Positions 21,991 through 25,908 of a DNA stretch of 25,908 nt are shown in pieces. The first letter of the stretch is position 1, and each line of letters begins with the position of its first letter. The DNA is from a virus. The position numbers and the translations under genes were made by a program. A model generated the notes under the pieces. It was not told the origin of the DNA. It made no database searches and saw only the letters and a list, made by a program, of their open reading frames with translations. The stretch is from positions 1 to 25,908 of IMG/VR virus record IMGVR_UViG_3300042463_000067, one strand, 5' to 3'.

Positions 21991-22073
21991 GTAGGATATC
22001 CTAACTCAAACTTATTGGCTCAAAGCTGAAACCCTAATCCTACTGGGGTGGATGCCGAGAGCCTTTTTTATTT
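21991..22073 (+). promoter_or_regulatory. Candidate attenuator / structured leader before the replication gene
   Basis: Two mutually exclusive folds can be drawn. Fold A pairs GTAGGAT (21991-21997) with ATCCTAC (22037-22043), 7 bp, with a small hairpin GGCT/AGCT (22017-22020 and 22024-22027 region) inside. Fold B pairs GGCTC (22017-22021) with GAGCC (22059-22063) around ACCC (22031-22034)/GGGT (22046-22049), followed directly by TTTTTTATTTT up to the ATG at 22075. Fold B has the look of a terminator and fold A would prevent it. The ATCCTAC strand of A lies in the loop of B, so a pseudoknot is a third possibility. Confidence 0.45.
21992..22003. promoter_or_regulatory. 12-bp perfect palindrome, candidate operator
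   Basis: TAGGATATCCTA is a perfect inverted repeat with no central gap, found in the gap between the helix-turn-helix gene and the replication gene. It could be the site of a dimeric regulator. It also overlaps the 5' strand of the proposed leader stem, so the two readings compete. No -7 promoter element lies beside it. Confidence 0.35.
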
Positions 22074-22074
22074 T

Positions 22075-22725
22075 ATGGCTAAAGACCCAGCAGTGTTATT
22101 TTACACAAGCGATTTTCTTAGTGGCACTTTCACAATGGATAATGAACAGGTCGGTAAATACATTCGACTTTTGTGCTTACAACATCAAAAAGGTAAATTA
22201 ACTCAAAAGGATATGCTAAGCATATGTAAAGCATATGATAATGAGATTTGGGATAAATTTAAAGTTGAAGATGGTTTATACTACAACGATAGAATGTATA
22301 ATGAAACTATTAGAAGGCAAAAATTTAGTGAAAGTAGAAGAAATAACGCTAAATCATCTAAAAAAGAAAGCACTAGCGAAGCATATGCTAAGCATATGGA
22401 AACTGAAACTGAAAATAGAACTATAACTATAAATGAAAATATAAATATAGATTTTGAATGGTTTTGGAATGAATATGATAAAAAGATAGGAGATAAGCAA
22501 AAGCTAAAAAAGAAGTGGAATAAATTAACTGATGAAGAAAGGCAAAATGCGATGAATTATCTTGACCTTTACAAGCAATCAGTACAAGACAAACAATTCC
22601 GTAAAAACCCAGAAACCTTTTTAAACAACAAATCTTGGAACGATGAAATCATTAACCGAAGTATTACCACAAGCCATAAACTCTCTTACGCAGAACGAGA
22701 GGCTAATGCACTTAGAAGTCTATAA
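22075..22725 (+). CDS. Phage replication protein (O-like, origin-containing)
   Basis: 216 residues from the ATG at 22075: MAKDPAVLFYTSDFLSGTFT, MDNEQVGKYIRLLCLQHQKG, LTQKDMLSICKAYDNEIWDK… The N-terminal ~80 residues are the 'fyp.dfl..t..m..e..G.Yi.Ll' winged-helix module of phage replication and primosome proteins (DUF1376-like). After a polar linker rich in Ser/Glu/Asn, a C-terminal part (FEWFWNEYDKKIGDKQKLKKKWNKL…YKQSVQDKQFRKNPETFLNNKSW) resembles the DnaD/O-type C-terminal region. An upstream in-frame start at 22048 would read through the leader hairpin and is rejected. The gene carries iteron-like repeats, like lambda O. Confidence 0.7.
   Translation: MAKDPAVLFYTSDFLSGTFTMDNEQVGKYIRLLCLQHQKGKLTQKDMLSICKAYDNEIWDKFKVEDGLYYNDRMYNETIRRQKFSESRRNNAKSSKKESTSEAYAKHMETETENRTITINENINIDFEWFWNEYDKKIGDKQKLKKKWNKLTDEERQNAMNYLDLYKQSVQDKQFRKNPETFLNNKSWNDEIINRSITTSHKLSYAEREANALRSL
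22210..22459 (+). repeat. Iteron-like repeats and A+T-rich stretch, candidate origin of replication
   Basis: A 17-base palindromic element occurs twice: GATATGCTAAGCATATG (22210-22226) and CATATGCTAAGCATATG (22382-22398), 16 of 17 bases identical. Extra half-sites AGCATATG lie at 22230-22237 and 22380-22387, so AGCATATG occurs four times in two pairs, each pair 11 bases apart. The two 17-mers are read in different codon frames (DMLSIC versus AYAKHM), so the DNA and not the peptide is conserved. Immediately downstream, 22399-22459 is roughly four-fifths A+T. Repeats plus an A+T-rich stretch inside the initiator gene is the lambda ori layout. Confidence 0.6.
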
Positions 22726-23377
22726 TAAACTTGAACCAGATGAATTAAAGGTTGTGGTTGCTTTAGATACAATGAGTGTTGGCAGATGTTCTCCTATTGA
22801 GGTTAGAGAGCATTTAAAAACTTGTGTTGCATTTAGCGGATGTCAAACACCTACAATAGAGTTATTTCAATTCCTTTGCGAATTTGTAATTAAGAACTAT
22901 GGTAACTATAAACTAAAAGAACTTGGAGTAGCTTTTGAACTTTATGCAATGGGGAAATTATCTGTTGACAAATCGATTATGTTTACCCCTAAATTCTTTG
23001 GCGATGTGATGGCAGCTTATAAGCCAATAGCTTTGCAAGTAAGACAAAAGACTTATGTAGAACCACAACCAGTAGAAGTACCTAAAATCAATGATGATGA
23101 AATCATTGAGGCATTGTACGAAAACTGGAATAAGTCGGCTAAAAGAGGATGGGAGTTACTAAATACGATGGCTTTTGATGTACTATGGAAACGAAAGGAA
23201 CTAAACAAGGAGAATCTAAGCCAAGAGAAGGCTGACCAGATAAAGAAAAAGATTATAGCACATTACAAGGTAACGGCTAAAACACCTAAAGACTTGGAGA
23301 AATTAAATAACGAAATATTTATCAAAAACGAGTGCAAAAGATATACTTTGTACCTATTTTTACAAAATCAACTATGA
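22643..23377 (+). CDS. Replication-associated protein, possible helicase-loader-like
   Basis: 244 residues starting 83 bases before the O-like gene ends, in another frame: MKSLTEVLPQAINSLTQNER, then KLEPDELKVVVALDTMSVGR, and a helical domain with TIELFQFLCEFVIKNYGNYKLKELGVAFELYAMGKL. The C-terminal half is Lys/Glu-rich (KRKELNKENLSQEKADQIKK). The position straight after the initiator is that of helicase loaders (lambda P), but no Walker motif or loader signature is visible. A shorter start at Met22 (22706) is possible; the longer one reads like protein. The block 'fa.ElyamGkl…ft.kffg.Vl.aY' recurs in Bacteroidetes phage proteins of unknown function. Confidence 0.6.
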   Translation: MKSLTEVLPQAINSLTQNERLMHLEVYNKLEPDELKVVVALDTMSVGRCSPIEVREHLKTCVAFSGCQTPTIELFQFLCEFVIKNYGNYKLKELGVAFELYAMGKLSVDKSIMFTPKFFGDVMAAYKPIALQVRQKTYVEPQPVEVPKINDDEIIEALYENWNKSAKRGWELLNTMAFDVLWKRKELNKENLSQEKADQIKKKIIAHYKVTAKTPKDLEKLNNEIFIKNECKRYTLYLFLQNQL

Positions 23378-23493
23378 AACAATTAACATTTATTTACGAA
23401 TTGATAAAGTTTATGATGATATCAGTTCCTTTAGCTTGTTGCATTTATTTAACGGCACATTTATATTTTGAAATAAAACGATTATTGAGATGA
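23374..23493 (+). CDS. Small membrane protein (39 aa)
   Basis: ATG at 23374 (ATGA overlap with the previous stop) encodes MKQLTFIYELIKFMMISVPL, ACCIYLTAHLYFEIKRLLR. One membrane helix spans about residues 13-30, with a basic C-terminal end. The stop overlaps the next start by ATGA, so the three genes 22643, 23374 and 23490 are tightly coupled. No function is recognised. Confidence 0.5.
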   Translation: MKQLTFIYELIKFMMISVPLACCIYLTAHLYFEIKRLLR

Positions 23494-23687
23494 CAGGAAT
23501 AGACAATAACATTGAGGTTAAATTAATTTATTTAGATACAAAAGAAGAAATATGGTTTAGGTCAATAGCAAAGGCGATTAGGTTTTTAGGTACTGACTAC
23601 AAAACCATAATGACCTATATGAACCCAATTAACAAAAAACGATACAAGCATAACGATAGATTATGTGTTGTTAGATTGAAAAAGTAA
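23490..23687 (+). CDS. Small NUMOD-like / DNA-binding-like protein (65 aa)
   Basis: 65 residues: MTGIDNNIEVKLIYLDTKEE, IWFRSIAKAIRFLGTDYKTI, MTYMNPINKKRYKHNDRLCV, VRLKK. The arrangement 'v.v.d…e.…f.Sia.Aa.flg.….ti.…n..k.ykg.…v.r' resembles the small modular DNA-binding repeats (NUMOD1 type) found beside homing endonucleases and in phage proteins. No nuclease motif is attached. The next gene, however, is a zinc-finger nuclease-type protein (NinG). The assignment is tentative. Confidence 0.5.
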   Translation: MTGIDNNIEVKLIYLDTKEEIWFRSIAKAIRFLGTDYKTIMTYMNPINKKRYKHNDRLCVVRLKK

Positions 23688-23702
23688 CCCTAATTTTGCT
23701 TT

Positions 23703-24062
23703 ATGCCATTGATACCTTTACCAAAGTTGTTAGAAAAGACCCAAAAGGTAGTCAATGCTTATATAAGGAAACGAGATGAAGGATTGCCTTGTATTAGTTG
23801 CGGAAGCTATAATGGTAATCAAGCTGGACATTACTTTACTGTTAAAGGTTATTCCTCTTTAAGATTTAACGAATGGAATATCCATTTACAATGTGCTGGA
23901 TGCAATATGTTTAAGCACGGCAACCAAGCAATGTACCGAATAGGACTTGTAGAAAGGATAGGGGAAAAAGCGGTGAAGGAGTTAGAGTTTGAAGCGGTTA
24001 ACAATAGGCTAAAGAAATGGACAAGAACTGAATTAAACGAATTAATTGACAGATACAAGTAA
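23703..24062 (+). CDS. ninG: NinG/Rap-type recombination nuclease
   Basis: 119 residues. The signature CISCGS (30-35), NQAGHYFTVKGYSSLRFNEW and NIHLQCAGCNMFKHGN is that of lambda NinG (Rap): four cysteines (C30, C33, C64, C67) holding zinc around an HNH-like core with His43. Lambda Rap cuts branched DNA such as D-loops and Holliday junctions and supports Red recombination, which fits with Bet upstream. The C-terminal helix is KKWTRTELNELIDRYK. The protein is shorter than lambda NinG (about 200 residues) but contains the complete zinc core. A TAATTTTG with TTG 20 bases upstream lies just before the gene, too close for a normal leader. Confidence 0.85.
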   Translation: MPLIPLPKLLEKTQKVVNAYIRKRDEGLPCISCGSYNGNQAGHYFTVKGYSSLRFNEWNIHLQCAGCNMFKHGNQAMYRIGLVERIGEKAVKELEFEAVNNRLKKWTRTELNELIDRYK

Positions 24063-24222
24063 CATATTTGAAACGTGCAAAGAGCAAGAAATAGCTGGTT
24101 ATCCTTGCTATGTTTTTGACATTGATGGTACTACGCATTATGTATTTGGTGAAACACAAGAACAAAGATTTGATTTTATGGCAGACCTAATAAACAACTA
24201 TAATGGCAAAATTAGACAGTAA
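24046..24222 (+). CDS. Small protein with TTG start, unknown function (58 aa)
   Basis: A frame opens after a TAA at 24043-24045. TTG at 24046 is the only early start codon, and the frame then encodes TDTSNIFETCKEQEIAGYPC, YVFDIDGTTHYVFGETQEQR, FDFMADLINNYNGKIRQ. The next in-frame ATG would leave only 14 residues. The composition is protein-like, with two cysteines (11, 21) and alternating strands and helix. Its last 20 bases overlap the next gene, and it overlaps ninG by 17 bases, so it fills the gap between coupled genes. The non-ATG start is the least certain point. Confidence 0.5.
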   Translation: MTDTSNIFETCKEQEIAGYPCYVFDIDGTTHYVFGETQEQRFDFMADLINNYNGKIRQ

Positions 24223-24322
24223 AGGGAAACAATCATTTGGCAAAAGAAAGTGTGGTAAGTACAAAAAGACATCTGGTCCAAAGGACAAGGCAGTTAAACC
24301 ATATAACAGACAAGGCAGATAA
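24203..24322 (+). CDS. Very basic small protein (39 aa)
   Basis: ATG at 24203 encodes MAKLDSKGKQSFGKRKCGKY, KKTSGPKDKAVKPYNRQGR. About a third of the residues are Lys or Arg and there are few hydrophobic ones, so it is probably a disordered nucleic-acid-binding peptide. Its stop TAA shares the final A with the next ATG (24322). No family is recognised; similar 'GKRKCGKykKtsGPkdk…YnrQGR' peptides may be a conserved small phage gene. Confidence 0.5.
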   Translation: MAKLDSKGKQSFGKRKCGKYKKTSGPKDKAVKPYNRQGR

Positions 24323-24513
24323 TGAAAGATACATACGGAAAGAAGCTATATACTTGTAAATGCGGTTCAGTTACCGAAGGCTATGTTTGGTTTGGTAAAA
24401 TAAAAGAAACCCAATTTGAATGTACTAAGTGCGGAAAATGGGTTGGCTATGAAAACTTAGATAAAAAAGTAGATAGTATTATTTCAATACGAACTCCAAC
24501 AAAAAACCGATAA
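24322..24513 (+). CDS. Small zinc-ribbon protein (63 aa)
   Basis: 63 residues: MKDTYGKKLYTCKCGSVTEG, YVWFGKIKETQFECTKCGKW, VGYENLDKKVDSIISIRTPT, KNR. The pairs C12-K-C14 and C34-T-K-C37 on two beta knuckles form a zinc ribbon. Such mini-proteins near terminase genes probably bind nucleic acid or another protein; the partner is unknown. The stop shares a base with the ParB-like start (TAATG). Confidence 0.6.
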   Translation: MKDTYGKKLYTCKCGSVTEGYVWFGKIKETQFECTKCGKWVGYENLDKKVDSIISIRTPTKNR

Positions 24514-24947
24514 TGAACATCAACGAAATTAAACCTAATCCAAACAATCCAAGAAAGATTGATGCTGATGACTTTGCTAAGTTGGTTAAGTCTATACAAG
24601 AAGACCCAAAGCTATTAGAAGCAAAACCATTAATCATAGATGAAGATAATGTAATCTTAGGAGGCAATCAAAGATATCGTGCTTGTTTACAATTAGGCAT
24701 CCAAGATATTCCTGTGATTAAAATGGCTAACTTAACCGAGCAAGAGAAAAAGAAATTACTTGTAATTGATAACACTCACTATGGAATGTGGGATATGGAT
24801 ATGTTAGCTAACAATGATTGGCAATTAGAAGATTTAAGCGAATGGGGTGTTAATGTTGACTTCTTAGTACCAAGTAATAATGAACCAAAAGCAATAGACA
24901 ATACTAAAAAAGGAAAGGTTTGCCCTAATTGTGGCTTATCTTTGTAA
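24513..24947 (+). CDS. ParB-like N-terminal domain protein
   Basis: 144 residues. MNINEIKPNPNNPRKIDADD, then FAKLVKSIQEDPKLLEAKPL, IIDEDNVILGGNQRYRACLQLG and TEQEKKKLLVIDNTHYGMWDMDML follow the ParB/sulfiredoxin domain: 'i.i..l.pnp.NPR', 'l..Si…', the nucleotide-binding box GGNQRYRA at 50-57, and a final helix. The C-terminus ends CPNCGLSL, a possible half zinc knuckle. In phages such proteins often sit just before the terminase genes and may serve DNA modification, packaging or nuclease functions. The CTPase box is present but the DNA-binding HTH of chromosomal ParB is absent. Confidence 0.8.
   Translation: MNINEIKPNPNNPRKIDADDFAKLVKSIQEDPKLLEAKPLIIDEDNVILGGNQRYRACLQLGIQDIPVIKMANLTEQEKKKLLVIDNTHYGMWDMDMLANNDWQLEDLSEWGVNVDFLVPSNNEPKAIDNTKKGKVCPNCGLSL
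24937..24944 (+). promoter_or_regulatory. Candidate -7 promoter element for the terminase operon
   Basis: TATCTTTG, identical to the elements at 18383 and 18533, overlaps the last codons of the ParB-like gene. The predicted start leaves about 13 bases before the ATG at 24964. A TTTG at 24919-24922 is only 14 bases upstream, shorter than usual, so the -33 part is uncertain. Confidence 0.5.
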
Positions 24948-24963
24948 AAACAATGGAAATACA

Positions 24964-25311
24964 ATGGCTGGAATAGATAACTTAGTACACTTTGAAAAAG
25001 GGCAATCTGGAAACCCAAATGGTAGACCTAAAGGAGTTCAAAACTCAAAGACTCGTTTACTTAGATTGCTTGAATTAGTACAAAAAAGAAGAAACCCAAT
25101 TACAGGAGAAGATGAAGATTTTACTGTTCTTGAATTGATGGATATGCAAATGATATCAAAAGCATTAAAGGGAGACCAAAGAGCATACGAAGCAGTAGTG
25201 GATAGATTAGAAGGCAAACCTAAGCAAACAACCGACATAACCGCTGACATTAAGGGTAATGTGCAAATCACAATAGAACCAGATGCAGATTGTCAACCAA
25301 TTAAAGATTAA
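24964..25311 (+). CDS. Small terminase subunit-like protein (DUF5681-type N-terminus)
   Basis: 115 residues from the ATG at 24964: MAGIDNLVHFEKGQSGNPNG, RPKGVQNSKTRLLRLLELVQ… The opening FEKGQSGNPNGRPKG is the hallmark of DUF5681 proteins, which are encoded right before phage large terminases. The middle (DFTVLELMDMQMISKALKGDQRAYEAVVDRLEGKPKQ) is helical and ends in the typical '.l.dRleGkp.q' block. It probably recognises the packaging start on phage DNA. An earlier in-frame start at 24931 would overlap the ParB gene and remove the promoter leader, so it is less likely. It overlaps the large subunit by 29 bases. Confidence 0.75.
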   Translation: MAGIDNLVHFEKGQSGNPNGRPKGVQNSKTRLLRLLELVQKRRNPITGEDEDFTVLELMDMQMISKALKGDQRAYEAVVDRLEGKPKQTTDITADIKGNVQITIEPDADCQPIKD

Positions 25312-25908
25312 GGCTACACCTGTCTTTTATGCCAATAAAAAGGCATACGAGGAAGGATATCCTATTATATGCAATGAAGGTGGTTCAAGGTCAAGTAAAA
25401 GTTATTCAGTAGTTCAGTTACTTATACATATTGCAATAAGCAATCCTAATACAAGAATTTCGTGCGTTTCTCATTCCCTACCACATATCAAGCGTGGTGT
25501 TTATAGGGATTTCAAAAACATACTTGAGCAATGGAATATATGGGATGAAAAAGATTTCCGATACACTGATTTCATTTATACATTTAAGAACGGCTCATAC
25601 ATTGAGTTATTTGGATTAGAAGACCCAGACAAAGCAAAAGGACCAGCAAGGGATATATTATTCGTAAACGAGGCAAACCTAATTAGTAAGGCTTTGTTTG
25701 ACCAGCTTTTGATTCGTACTACTGGTCAATCATTCTTAGACTGGAATCCAGCGGACTTTATTTCTTGGGTTTATGAGGTAGCCGATAACCCAAAGAACAA
25801 GCGCATACATTCAACTTACCTTAACAACATCTCAAACCTAAGCGAAAGCCAAATAAGAAACATTGAGCAATACAAAGACTTACCAGATGACTTTATGTGG
25901 AAGGTTTA
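25283..25908 (+). CDS. Large terminase subunit (partial, N-terminal ATPase part)
   Basis: ATG at 25283 opens a frame that runs off the window end (208 residues seen). It reads MQIVNQLKIKATPVFYANKK, AYEEGYPIICNEGGSRSSKS. GGSRSSKS at 33-40 is the Walker A of PBSX/T4-type large terminases ('GG.RSSKS'), preceded by 'tp.f…' as in this family. The Walker B with catalytic glutamate is DILFVNEAN (124-132), and ELFGLEDPDKAKGPARD before it is the usual adenine/arginine region. The motor pumps DNA into the prohead; the nuclease domain lies outside the window. It starts 29 bases inside the small subunit gene. Confidence 0.92.
   Translation, partial: MQIVNQLKIKATPVFYANKKAYEEGYPIICNEGGSRSSKSYSVVQLLIHIAISNPNTRISCVSHSLPHIKRGVYRDFKNILEQWNIWDEKDFRYTDFIYTFKNGSYIELFGLEDPDKAKGPARDILFVNEANLISKALFDQLLIRTTGQSFLDWNPADFISWVYEVADNPKNKRIHSTYLNNISNLSESQIRNIEQYKDLPDDFMWKV

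Noticed and set aside
21991-22043. A 7-bp acceptor-like stem that suggested a tRNA
   Set aside because: Only 53 bases lie between the ends, there is no T-loop or anticodon arm, and no CCA or discriminator pattern. An attenuator is a better reading.
23668-23698. TTG, 20 bases, TAATTTTG before ninG, a good-looking promoter
   Set aside because: The expected start point (~23705) lies after the first base of the ATG at 23703, so it could only work with an upstream-shifted start or for a leaderless RNA. Left out of the features.
1-25908. CRISPR arrays, tRNA genes, insertion sequences, integrase/attachment sites
   Set aside because: I looked for regularly spaced repeats, T-loop GGTTCGA-type motifs, transposase or integrase motifs and terminal direct repeats and saw none. 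The repeats present are the iteron-like sites and the fibre duplication.

Overview
The window is most of the genome of a tailed bacteriophage with a siphovirus-type (long, non-contractile) tail. The host is probably a member of the Bacteroidetes, most likely a flavobacterium. The grounds are low G+C, no Shine-Dalgarno sites at most starts (A-rich leaders ending in ATATG instead), the Bacteroidetes -7 promoter element TAnnTTTG upstream of several transcription units, and secretion signals of flavobacterial type (…ASAQ, …SYSQ). All credible genes lie on the + strand. The window opens inside the prohead protease and closes inside the large terminase. Only the rest of the terminase, the portal and the start of the protease would be needed to close a circle, so the sequence is probably a circular or terminally redundant phage genome cut at an arbitrary point. 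No integrase, repressor, tRNA or CRISPR array is visible.

Region by region. (1) 1-1627: head genes, with the prohead protease C-terminus and an HK97-fold major capsid protein, closed by an intrinsic terminator. (2) 1644-13666: connector, head closure, neck and tail genes (major tail protein, G/T chaperones joined by a probable frameshift, tape measure, large tail-tip protein, a second tube-like protein, and a 1335-residue fibre with internal repeats and a C-terminal autoprotease-like domain). (3) 13685-16833: a lysis region of small membrane and secreted proteins, many overlapping by a few bases, followed by an M15 peptidase and a lysozyme-like protein. (4) 16843-18335: a metallophosphoesterase and a small HExxH protein, ended by an intrinsic terminator. 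(5) 18352-18564: a control region with two tandem terminators and two TATCTTTG promoters. (6) 18565-24947: early genes for replication and recombination, with a ribbon-helix-helix protein, a protein carrying a DnaA domain IV-like segment, a Bet/RecT annealing protein, a protein with an SSB-like DDLPF tail, a replication protein containing iteron-like repeats, NinG/Rap and a ParB-like protein. (7) 24937-25908: a promoter, then the small and large terminase genes.

The most interesting signals are a probable +1 or -2 frameshift at an A10 run between the tail chaperone genes; a lambda-O-like replication origin (17-bp palindromes in different reading frames, next to an A+T-rich stretch) inside the replication gene; an attenuator-like leader with mutually exclusive stems just upstream of that gene; a stand-alone DnaA domain IV-like protein; and a chain of three genes overlapping in all three frames. 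No stretch longer than 300 bases lacks a gene. The longest non-coding gap, 18336-18564, is the promoter/terminator control region.
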